Below, piece after piece: positions 1 to 6,989 of a stretch of DNA of 10,952 nucleotides (position 1 is its first letter; each line of letters opens with the position of its first letter). The position numbers and the translations under genes are program-made. Origin of the DNA: Acidobacteriota bacterium (GTDB lineage Bacteria > Acidobacteriota > Terriglobia > UBA7540). The notes under the pieces are model-generated. The model did no database searches, was not told the DNA's origin, and was given only the letters and a program-made list of their open reading frames with translations. The stretch spans positions 1 to 10,952 of the forward strand of contig QHZK01000173.1 of assembly GCA_003224635.1 (NCBI GenBank). The letters are read 5' to 3'.

Positions 1-1270
1 CGTCGAGGTGGACGAAACCCGGCTGGCCTATGTTCAGATTCGCTTTCCAGGTTGGATTCAGAAGGTCTTTGCTGATTCGACCTACCAGTACGTCCGCAGG
101 GGTCAGCCTCTATTCACGATCTACAGCCCCGATCTGGTCACGACCGAGCGGGAGTACTTGCTTGCGAAGCAGAACCGCAACGAGCTGGCGGAGAGCTCGG
201 TACCCGGCGTGGCATCGGGAGCCGCCTCGCTGCTCGATGCAGCAGTCGAACGGCTCAAGCAGTGGGAGGTACCGGACCGCGAAATCGAGCATCTGGAATC
301 GACGGGGAAGGTCCGCCGCGAGTTGGAGATCGATTCCCCCGTATCAGGTTACATCACCCAGCGCAACGCCCTTCCCAACCTGTACGTGCAGCCTGAGACC
401 AAACTTTACACCGTAGCCGACCTCTCCACGGTGTGGGTCTATGCCGAGGTGCTCCAGACCGATATCGGGCGGATCAAGATTGGAGATCCCGCCACCGTCA
501 CCGTGGATGCCTATCCTGGCCGGACTTTTAGCGGACGGGTGAATTTCATCTGGCCGCAGGTGGACATGACGACGCGCACCCAGCGCGTCCGGCTTATTTT
601 TTCGAATCCCGGCATGAAGTTCACGCCAGGTATGTTCGTCAACGTCAGCCTGGCGATTCCGATGGGACGGCAACTGACCATTCCAGCCTCGGGCGTACTG
701 CAGTCGGGGACACGCCAGATAGCTTTCGTCGACCATGGGAACGGATATCTCGAACCGCGAGAGGTTCAACTGGGACCGCGCGTCGGGGGCGAGTTCATTG
801 TACAGAAGGGCCTCGGGGCCGGCGAGCGAATTGTCACCTCAGCCAACTTCCTCATTGATTCTGAAAGCCAGCTCCAGGCCGCCCTCGGCTCGTTCGTCCC
901 CCCTCCGCCCGGCGCGGGCGCTGCCGCTGCCATGAATGCCCCTTCGACACAGGTCATCGTCGAATTTACCACCGTTCCCTCGCCCCCGCACAAAGGTGAC
1001 AACACGTTCCGAGTCAAGCTCACGGATAACAAGGGAGCCACTGTCCCAGGATCTCGGGTCACCGTCACGTTCTTCATGCCCGCCATGCCGGCGATGGGGA
1101 TGGCGGCCATGCGCACCGTCTCAAACCTCAACGATAAGGGCGGAGGCATGTACGAGGGATCTGGAAAGCTCGAGAGCGGAGGGACCTGGCAAGTCAGCAT
1201 TCTGGTTCAGAGGAACGGTCAGACCCTGGTCAGCAAGCAACTGACGGTGAGCGCGGAAGGGGGAATGTAA
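1..1270 (+). CDS. cusB: CusB-type RND efflux periplasmic adaptor with C-terminal YtkA-like domain (5'-partial)
   Basis: Membrane-fusion subunit that would link the inner-membrane pump encoded next to it to an outer-membrane channel and may pass Cu(I)/Ag(I) to the pump. The gene enters from the left edge: the reading frame is open from base 2, and the GTG at base 8 lies inside conserved adaptor sequence, so it is not a start. Counting from base 8, residues about 1-130 are the barrel-sandwich and hairpin part (GWIQKVF, then RRGQPLFTIYSPDL, as in CusB), about 138-215 the beta-barrel (STVWVYAEV, PGMFVNVSL), and about 220-295 the membrane-proximal domain. A Pro/Ala-rich linker (about 298-312) leads to a YtkA/FixH-like beta domain (about 316-416) with five Met in twelve residues at 357-368. 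The N-terminus, where E. coli CusB carries its metal-binding Met residues, is outside the window. The stop lies one base before the cusA ATG, so the two genes are one operon. Confidence 0.9.
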   Translation, partial: VEVDETRLAYVQIRFPGWIQKVFADSTYQYVRRGQPLFTIYSPDLVTTEREYLLAKQNRNELAESSVPGVASGAASLLDAAVERLKQWEVPDREIEHLESTGKVRRELEIDSPVSGYITQRNALPNLYVQPETKLYTVADLSTVWVYAEVLQTDIGRIKIGDPATVTVDAYPGRTFSGRVNFIWPQVDMTTRTQRVRLIFSNPGMKFTPGMFVNVSLAIPMGRQLTIPASGVLQSGTRQIAFVDHGNGYLEPREVQLGPRVGGEFIVQKGLGAGERIVTSANFLIDSESQLQAALGSFVPPPPGAGAAAAMNAPSTQVIVEFTTVPSPPHKGDNTFRVKLTDNKGATVPGSRVTVTFFMPAMPAMGMAAMRTVSNLNDKGGGMYEGSGKLESGGTWQVSILVQRNGQTLVSKQLTVSAEGGM

Positions 1271-1271
1271 C

Positions 1272-4200
1272 ATGATTGCCCGCTGGATTGACTGGTGCGC
1301 CCGCAACCGCTTCTTGGTGTTTACCGGAACCTTCCTGCTCATCCTCATCGGTATCTGGTCCCTTCGGCAAATCCCGCTCGACGCCCTGCCGGATATTTCC
1401 GACGTGCAGGTCATCATCCACACCCCATGGGCAGGTGAGCCGCCCAGTATTATCGAAGACCAAGTCACCTATCCCATCGTCACCACGCTGTTGGCCGCTC
1501 CGCACGTGAAGGCCGTGCGGGCGGAGACCATGTTCGGCGACTCCTACGTGTTTGTCGTCTTCGAAGACGGAACCGACCTTTATTGGGCGAGGTCGCGCGT
1601 GCTCGAGTACATGCAGCAGATCACAGGCCGCTTGCCGCCCGACGTTCACCCGGTCATCGGTCCGGACGCGACGGGCGCCGGCTGGGTCTACGAGTACCTG
1701 GTGATCGACAAGAGCCACCAGCACAGCCTCGCTGATCTGCGCAGCCTGCAAGATTGGTTCTTACGGTACCAGCTCGAAACCGTGCCCGGCGTGGCCGAGG
1801 TGGCCAGCATCGGCGGCTTCGTGCGCCAGTATGAGGTGCAACTGGACCCCAATAAGCTGCGCGCTTACGCCATTCCTCTCATGACGGTCATAGACCGAAT
1901 ACGAGCCAGTACCAACGAAGTGGGTGGCCGGGTGCTCGAACTGGGCGGCGCCGAGTACATGATTCGCGGTTTGGGTTACCTAAGATCGTTGAGCGACCTG
2001 GAAAATGTCCCCGTAGCCACCAAGAACGGTACTCCGGTGCTGGTCCGGGACCTGGGCACGGTGGGGTTCGGCCCGGACATCCGCGAAGGTGTGGCGGAGT
2101 GGAACGGCGAGGGAGAAGCGGTAGGCGGCATCGTCGTCATGCGTGACGGCATGAACGCGCTGACCGTGATCAACGGGATCAAACAAAAGCTGGCGGAGAT
2201 CAAGCTTTCGCTGCCTCCAGGTGTGGAGGTTGTGGCTGGCTATGATCGGTCCGGCCTGATTCAGGCATCCATCGAAACGTTGCAGCGGGACCTCCTGGAA
2301 GAGGCGATCATTGTCAGTCTCGTGATCATCATCTTCCTGTTTCACTTCCGCTCGGCGTTGATTCCCATCCTAACCCTGCCCATCGCGGTGGTGGCCTCGT
2401 TCATTCCCATGTATTACCTCCACATCAGCGCCAACATTATGTCACTCGGGGGCCTGGCGCTTGCGATCGGGGTGCTCGTCGACGCGGCCATCGTCATGGT
2501 GGAAAACGGGCACCGGCAGCTCTCCGAGCACGGCGCGCCGAAAGCGCCGATGCCTGAGGAGCGAAATGGCGTGAACGGCCCCGCTGCTGCGCCGAGCCCT
2601 CCCGCTGAAATGGAGCCGGTAACCGAACGGGAACGTCGGCGAATCCTGCTCGACGCGGCCAAACAGGTCGGGCCAGCGATCTTCTTCTCGCTTCTCATCA
2701 TTGTCGTCTCGTTCTTGCCCGTTTTCCTTCTGGAAGCGCAAGAAGGGCGGATGTTCCGGCCGCTGGCATGGACCAAGACCCTGGCGGTCGGGTTCTCGTC
2801 GGTCCTGGCCATCACTTCGGTGCCCGTCCTAATGGTGTTGTTCATCCGGGGGCGGCTGCGACCCGAATCCGAGAACCCGATTTCCCGGTTGACTCAGTTC
2901 TTGTACCTGCCGGTTCTTCGCCTGTGCCTCAGGCACCGCAAAACCACGCTGCTGATTAACCTGGTCTTTCTCCTGGTTACGTTCCCCCTGACGCTCAAGA
3001 TCGGAAGCCAGTTCATGCCGCCCCTCTTCGAGGGCTCCTCGCTCTATATGCCGACGGCACTGCCTGGAATCTCCATCGCTCAGGCGTCGCAGCTACTCCA
3101 GGAACAGGACAGGATCATCCGCGCCTTCCCCGAAGTGGAGAGCGTTTTCGGCGCCATCGGACGCTCGGACAGCGCCACAGACAACGCCCCCTTGGACATG
3201 TACGACACCACCATCATGCTGAAGCCGCGGAGCCAATGGCCTGCAGGGATGACCTACGAAAAGTTGATTCAGGAGATGGATGGAAAGCTGCAATTTCCGG
3301 GCCTCACCAACACCTGGACGATGCCGGTCGAGAACCGCCTCGACATGGAGCTCACCGGCATCAAGACACCGGTTGGCATGAAGATTCAGGGTCCGAATGT
3401 GGAAGGTATCCAGCAGGTCGGCGCCCAGGTGCAGCAGCTCCTTTCGACCCTGCCCGAAGTTCGTTCGGTGTTCGCCGAGCGGGTGGCGCAAGGGTTTTAC
3501 ATCAACGTGGAAGTGAACAGGGCGGAGGCGGCGCGCTACGGACTGACGGTGGCCGACGTCCAGCAGGCCGTCACGTCAGGGATCGGTGGGGTAAACATCG
3601 CGGAGAACGTCGAGGGGCGCGAGCGCCACCCCATCAACGTCCGCTACAACCGCGATTTCCGGGACAACGTCGAGGAGCTCCGGCGCGTTTTAATCGCCAC
3701 GCCGACGGGCGCGCAAATCCCGATCGGAGAGGTGGCCAGGATTTCCTTCTCGCGCGGGCCCGCATCGATCCGCGACGAGGAAGCGTTGCTCACTGGTTAC
3801 GTCTATATCGACCTGAACACCAAGGATTACGGGGGCTTCGTCGACAAGGCCACCAGTCTGCTTCGGGAGAAGCTGAAGCTCCCCGCCGGCTACACCTTTA
3901 AGTGGTCGGGAGAATACGAGTTCGAAGTGCGGGCCAAGGAACGACTGAAACTCATCTTACCGGTCGTCTTCTTCGTGATCTTTCTCCTGCTTTACATGGT
4001 GTTCCATTCCGTCGCCGAAGCGACCATCTTGATCTTTCCCACGCTCTACGCGATGACCGGCGGCCTCATCCTGCAGTGGCTGCTGGGCTACAACTTCAGC
4101 GTGGCGGTGTGGGTGGGGTACATCGCGCTGTTCGGCATCGCGGTCGAGACGGGAGTGGTGATGGTCGTCTATCTCCACGAGGCGCTCGACCGGCGCTTGG

Positions 4201-4511
4201 CCGCTCGAGCGCCACTCAAGCATGAAGACATCGAGGCCGCGGCCATCGAAGGTGCGGTTCAGCGCCTCCGTCCCAAGCTGATGACGGTCAGCGCAGTTCT
4301 GGCCAGCTTGATCCCCATCCTTGGGGAGTCGGGAATCGGTTCGGACGTGATGAAGCCGATTGCGGCCCCCATCGTGGGAGGGATGATCACCTCGACTATT
4401 CACGTCCTGATTCTGGTGCCGGTGTTCTTTGCCTTGATGAAAGAGCGAGCCCTGCGGCACGGAACCCTTCGTCGCTCGCAGGAAACAGGAACCGGAACCG
4501 ATGAGGCATGA
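1272..4511 (+). CDS. cusA: CusA-type heavy-metal efflux RND transporter (Cu/Ag)
   Basis: Proton-driven inner-membrane RND pump of 1079 residues, E. coli CusA being about 1047. The extra length includes about 20 residues in the cytoplasmic loop after TM4 (about 420-445, Pro/Ala-rich). HME-RND hallmarks are DVQVIIHTPWAGEPP near the N-terminus and VDAAIVMVEN in TM4. Against CusA numbering recalled from the structure literature, the proton-relay residues align as D404, E959 and K1002. The three-Met substrate site aligns as M593, M643 and M692 with the same 50- and 49-residue spacing as CusA M573/M623/M672. That argues for monovalent Cu/Ag, since CzcA-type Zn/Co pumps lack these Met. Of the four CusA Met pairs, two are kept and two are lost. 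The start is an ATG with Shine-Dalgarno aagggggaa at 1257-1265, one base after the adaptor stop. The family call is firm; the ion is inferred. Confidence 0.95.
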   Translation: MIARWIDWCARNRFLVFTGTFLLILIGIWSLRQIPLDALPDISDVQVIIHTPWAGEPPSIIEDQVTYPIVTTLLAAPHVKAVRAETMFGDSYVFVVFEDGTDLYWARSRVLEYMQQITGRLPPDVHPVIGPDATGAGWVYEYLVIDKSHQHSLADLRSLQDWFLRYQLETVPGVAEVASIGGFVRQYEVQLDPNKLRAYAIPLMTVIDRIRASTNEVGGRVLELGGAEYMIRGLGYLRSLSDLENVPVATKNGTPVLVRDLGTVGFGPDIREGVAEWNGEGEAVGGIVVMRDGMNALTVINGIKQKLAEIKLSLPPGVEVVAGYDRSGLIQASIETLQRDLLEEAIIVSLVIIIFLFHFRSALIPILTLPIAVVASFIPMYYLHISANIMSLGGLALAIGVLVDAAIVMVENGHRQLSEHGAPKAPMPEERNGVNGPAAAPSPPAEMEPVTERERRRILLDAAKQVGPAIFFSLLIIVVSFLPVFLLEAQEGRMFRPLAWTKTLAVGFSSVLAITSVPVLMVLFIRGRLRPESENPISRLTQFLYLPVLRLCLRHRKTTLLINLVFLLVTFPLTLKIGSQFMPPLFEGSSLYMPTALPGISIAQASQLLQEQDRIIRAFPEVESVFGAIGRSDSATDNAPLDMYDTTIMLKPRSQWPAGMTYEKLIQEMDGKLQFPGLTNTWTMPVENRLDMELTGIKTPVGMKIQGPNVEGIQQVGAQVQQLLSTLPEVRSVFAERVAQGFYINVEVNRAEAARYGLTVADVQQAVTSGIGGVNIAENVEGRERHPINVRYNRDFRDNVEELRRVLIATPTGAQIPIGEVARISFSRGPASIRDEEALLTGYVYIDLNTKDYGGFVDKATSLLREKLKLPAGYTFKWSGEYEFEVRAKERLKLILPVVFFVIFLLLYMVFHSVAEATILIFPTLYAMTGGLILQWLLGYNFSVAVWVGYIALFGIAVETGVVMVVYLHEALDRRLAARAPLKHEDIEAAAIEGAVQRLRPKLMTVSAVLASLIPILGESGIGSDVMKPIAAPIVGGMITSTIHVLILVPVFFALMKERALRHGTLRRSQETGTGTDEA

Positions 4512-4574
4512 AGTTCTTGGCAACCCAAGCATGCACTTGCCGTGCGTGGCTCGCATTTTCAGCGCTCGTCATTC

Positions 4575-4588
4575 ATAATCCAGATTAT
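4575..4588. promoter_or_regulatory. AT-rich 6-bp inverted repeat just before the CNNM gene start
   Basis: The sequence ataatc-ca-gattat is a perfect 6-bp dyad with a 2-base spacer, ending three bases before the preferred ATG at 4592. It is a small AT-rich island in GC-rich surroundings. It could be an operator, or the cataat at 4574-4579 could act as a -10 box. I find no -35 box at a workable distance, and the dyad may be chance. If translation instead begins at 4508, it lies inside the coding region. Confidence 0.2.
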
Positions 4589-4591
4589 CGC

Positions 4592-5932
4592 ATGGCCATC
4601 ATTTTGCGGCTGCTGCTTATCGTCACGCTGGTAGCCCTCAACGCCTTCTTTGTGGCGGCGGAGTATGCGCTGCTGAGCGTCCGCCGGACGCGCATCGAGC
4701 AGCTCGCGCGCGAGGGCGACTCACGCGCCCGGCTCGTGCAGGCATTGCTCGGGGACTTTGGCCTGTTGATTTCCGGAACCCAACTGGGCGTCACCATCGC
4801 CAGCCTGCTGATGGGGTGGCTGGGCGAATCCATCATGGCGGACGCGATCGGAGGCGCCCTGGAAGGCCACGTGCGCCAGTTCGCCTCGATGGCCGTCGCG
4901 CACACCCTCGCTGTGGGTGCGGCCTTCGCCTTCGTGGCCGCGCTCCTGATGGTGCTCGGCGAGCTGGTCCCGAAAACTCTGGCCTACGAGCGCGCGGAGC
5001 GCGTGGCTCTCATCATCGCGCGGCCGATGACGGTGATCCTGCGGTCGACGAAGTACGGCGTGCGCGGGCTCGAATGGCTGGCCAAGATGGTCCTGCTGGC
5101 CCTCGGTCAGCGCGGCAGCCGCATTCACGGGCCCTTGCACACGCCGGACGAGGTGAACCTGATCGTGTCTGCCATCCGCAAGCGCGGACTGCTCGAGGAA
5201 GAACAGGAGGAAATGATCCGCAGCGTCTTTGACCTGCACCGGGTGCTGGTGCGCGAGATCATGGTTCCGTGGCCAAGGGTCACTCGCTTCCCCGTGACCC
5301 AGAACCTGCATCTGCTGCTCGACCGCATTGTCAAAGACCAGCACTCCCGAGTCCCGATTTACGAGGATTCGTCCGACCACATCGTGGGCATCCTCTACAC
5401 CAAGGACCTGCACGGCGTGATCTTCGATCGCCTGCGGCGCGGCGTGCCCTTTGACGATCCCTTCGATTTGCGGTCCATCCTGCACGAGCCGATGATCGTG
5501 CCCGAAACCATGCCGCTCAACCAGATGCTCGACGAAGCCCGCCGGAAGCACTCCCAAATGGCGCTGGTGGTCGATGAGTTCGGCACGTTCGCCGGTTTGG
5601 TAACCATCGAGGATGTGCCGGAGCAAATCGTGGGAGAAATCCAGGACGAGTACGACCGCGAAGAGAAGGCCATCCAGAAAGTTAGCGACGACGTATCAGT
5701 CATGGACGCCTCGCTCGGACTGCGCGAGATGGCCGACGACCACGGAATTGTACTGCCACGGGGCGCGGGATACGAAACGCTGGCGGGATTTGTCCTCGCC
5801 CGCCTGGGATCGATCCCGCAGGGTGGCGAGACCTTCGTGTTCGAAGGCCACCGCTATACGGTGGTCGAAATGGACGGCCGTCGCGTGGCCAAGGTTCGCG
5901 TCGAGAAACTTCGGCCGGAGGTCGAAAGCTAA
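4592..5932 (+). CDS. CNNM/CorC (HlyC) family membrane protein with CBS pair and CorC_HlyC domain
   Basis: Membrane protein of the CNNM/CorC family, often annotated as hemolysin-like or magnesium/cobalt efflux. Characterised members export Mg2+ or affect divalent-cation resistance. From the ATG at 4592 it has 446 residues: a CNNM (DUF21) membrane domain (about 1-175) with the typical opening LNAFFVAAEYALLSVRRTRI and the GELVPK motif at 123-128; a CBS pair at about 220-275 and 298-352 (IMVPWPRV, HSRVPIY, ALVVDEFGTFAGLVTIED), expected to bind an adenine nucleotide; and a CorC_HlyC domain at about 365-442. An in-frame ATG at 4508 overlaps the cusA stop by four bases (ATGA) and would add 28 residues unlike the family. 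I prefer 4592 because the first membrane helix begins there, but coupling to cusA through 4508 is possible. The proximity to cusBA suggests co-transcription and a metal-related role; the substrate cannot be read from sequence. Confidence 0.9.
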   Translation: MAIILRLLLIVTLVALNAFFVAAEYALLSVRRTRIEQLAREGDSRARLVQALLGDFGLLISGTQLGVTIASLLMGWLGESIMADAIGGALEGHVRQFASMAVAHTLAVGAAFAFVAALLMVLGELVPKTLAYERAERVALIIARPMTVILRSTKYGVRGLEWLAKMVLLALGQRGSRIHGPLHTPDEVNLIVSAIRKRGLLEEEQEEMIRSVFDLHRVLVREIMVPWPRVTRFPVTQNLHLLLDRIVKDQHSRVPIYEDSSDHIVGILYTKDLHGVIFDRLRRGVPFDDPFDLRSILHEPMIVPETMPLNQMLDEARRKHSQMALVVDEFGTFAGLVTIEDVPEQIVGEIQDEYDREEKAIQKVSDDVSVMDASLGLREMADDHGIVLPRGAGYETLAGFVLARLGSIPQGGETFVFEGHRYTVVEMDGRRVAKVRVEKLRPEVES

Positions 5933-5936
5933 GCGT

Positions 5937-6025
5937 AAACGATAAAGGGTGAACGACGAACGATAAATGATGAACAAAACCCCACAGCTCGTAGTTTATC
6001 ATTCATCCTTCGCCGTTCGTACGTC
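5937..6025. repeat. Inverted pair of heptamer arrays between two convergent genes
   Basis: Six 7-bp units run from 5937 to 5978 on the plus strand (consensus about RAACGAT). About four to five related units run on the minus strand from 6025 down to 5991, such as gaaggat at 6011-6005 and gaatgat at 6004-5998. The centre, 5979-5990, is not repetitive. The two arms can pair imperfectly, for example 5959-5968 with 5994-6003. The left arm begins four bases after the CNNM stop. The right arm covers the stop and last codons of the adenosyltransferase gene. A bidirectional terminator role is conceivable, but there is no GC-rich stem plus T-run. Confidence 0.6.
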
Positions 6026-6814
6026 AAGAGCCACAGCCACTGGTGTGCCGCGGCCCACATCCAGAACTTCTGCCGCCGAACCCCGATTGATGCCGATCTC
6101 GACGAACCCCGAGCTTCCGAGGATGGCAAAGGTTTCCTGCGGTTTGCCCTCCGAGCCGCCCTCCGAGCCGCCCTCCGAGAATGATCGGCACAATCGGGTG
6201 ATCTCGCGTCCGCCGATGATGATGCGGAAGGGCGGCGGGACCGCGGAAAAAAGTTCCGGAACGTCTTCGGGCGTGATGTTGGTGATGATGTCGCCGAACT
6301 TGTCGACTTTGAGGACGGAGCCCTCGACCCTTAGCTGATCTTCGTTCCGCAATCGGCGGGGCTTCGGCAGTGCGAGCCTGACGTAGTCGGTGACAACCTT
6401 GCCGAACTTGTCGGGATCGACTCCTTTGCTCAGCCACGCCGCAATGGGCGCGAAGATGTCGCGGCCGTGGAAGGTATTGCTGACGGGCCGCAGGAAATAG
6501 TGTTCTCGGGTGATGTGGCGCACCTGAGCGTCAGGCTCGCGCTCGTAAATCATCGACAGCACGCCGTTGTCGGGAGCGACGAATTGGGCGCTCGGGGCGG
6601 TCACGAGGATCGGGCGCCGCGCGCTGCCCACCCCGGGATCGACGACAACGAGGTGAATGGTACCCAACGGGAAGAAGCGGTAACTTTGGGCCAGGGTGAA
6701 GGCGCCGTCAAGAATGTCGTAGGAATCGACCTCATGGCTGATGTCAACCAGTTCGGCCTCGGGGTTGATCCTCAGGATGACGCCCTTCATCACGCCCACA
6801 AAGTGGTCGGCCAA
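5999..6814 (-). CDS. SAM hydroxide adenosyltransferase (DUF62 / SAM_HAT family), start unclear
   Basis: Characterised members of this family, relatives of fluorinase and chlorinase, hydrolyse S-adenosylmethionine to adenosine and methionine. Family signatures are DPGVGSARRPI, APDNGVL and NTFHGRDIF. The Asp-Arg-His triad described for the archaeal enzyme PH0463 is present as D59, R66 and H116, counted from the TTG at 6814. The C-terminal domain follows at about 155-271, with a SEGG repeat in a loop. The TTG is the first usual start codon in frame, but the reading frame upstream (6838-6815) still encodes the family's N-terminal RTLTTDFG, whose Asp contacts the SAM ribose in relatives. No ATG, GTG or TTG lies between that motif and the in-frame stop TGA at 6868-6866. 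The true start may therefore be CTG (6832) or TTA (6841), or the 5' end may carry a small mutation or read error. The last codons lie in a heptamer array. The family call is firm; the start is not. Confidence 0.88.
   Translation of the reverse strand: MADHFVGVMKGVILRINPEAELVDISHEVDSYDILDGAFTLAQSYRFFPLGTIHLVVVDPGVGSARRPILVTAPSAQFVAPDNGVLSMIYEREPDAQVRHITREHYFLRPVSNTFHGRDIFAPIAAWLSKGVDPDKFGKVVTDYVRLALPKPRRLRNEDQLRVEGSVLKVDKFGDIITNITPEDVPELFSAVPPPFRIIIGGREITRLCRSFSEGGSEGGSEGKPQETFAILGSSGFVEIGINRGSAAEVLDVGRGTPVAVALDVRTAKDE
6147..6179 (-). repeat. 12-bp in-frame tandem repeat (SEGG unit) inside the adenosyltransferase gene
   Basis: The plus-strand unit ccctccgagccg occurs at 6147-6158 and 6159-6170, with a 9-base partial copy at 6171-6179. 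On the coding strand it gives Ser-Glu-Gly-Gly twice plus Ser-Glu-Gly. The copies are identical at DNA level, which points to recent slippage, and the reading frame is preserved. It probably lengthens a surface loop of the C-terminal domain. Confidence 0.85.
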
Positions 6815-6989
6815 GCCGAAGTCGGTGGTCAGGGTCCGTAAGCGTAGACGAGCACTTAACGTCGGTCAGCAGCATCTCGTACCATTCTGGCATTAAAATG
6901 TCCAACGGTTTTTGGTTCGTGAGGAAGAGCCATCATGCAGTAAGATGGCAACGGAGGAACCATACGTACGAGCGTTGTCCGGGGGCGAC
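6815..6989. promoter_or_regulatory. Divergent intergenic region between adenosyltransferase and isomerase genes
   Basis: This gap must carry the promoters of both divergent genes. Part of it (6838-6815) is probably still coding for the adenosyltransferase. A possible plus-strand -10 is taaaat at 6894-6899, with no clear -35. A well-placed Shine-Dalgarno (gaggaagag, 6921-6929) precedes a three-codon minimal ORF, ATG-CAG-TAA at 6935-6943, followed one base later by the in-frame ATG at 6945. Unlike most other gaps in the window it has no heptamer array. Confidence 0.35.

Noticed and set aside
8..10. GTG at base 8 as the adaptor start.
   Set aside because: The frame is open to the window edge and homology to CusB-type adaptors begins well upstream, so the gene is cut by the window.
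4517..4579. A sigma-70 promoter for the CNNM gene using ttggca (4517) or ttgccg (4537) with cataat (4574).
   Set aside because: Spacers of 51 and 31 bases are far from the usual 16-18.
5933..5998. Classical rho-independent terminator after the CNNM gene.
   Set aside because: The possible stem is AT-rich and imperfect, and no T-run follows on either strand.
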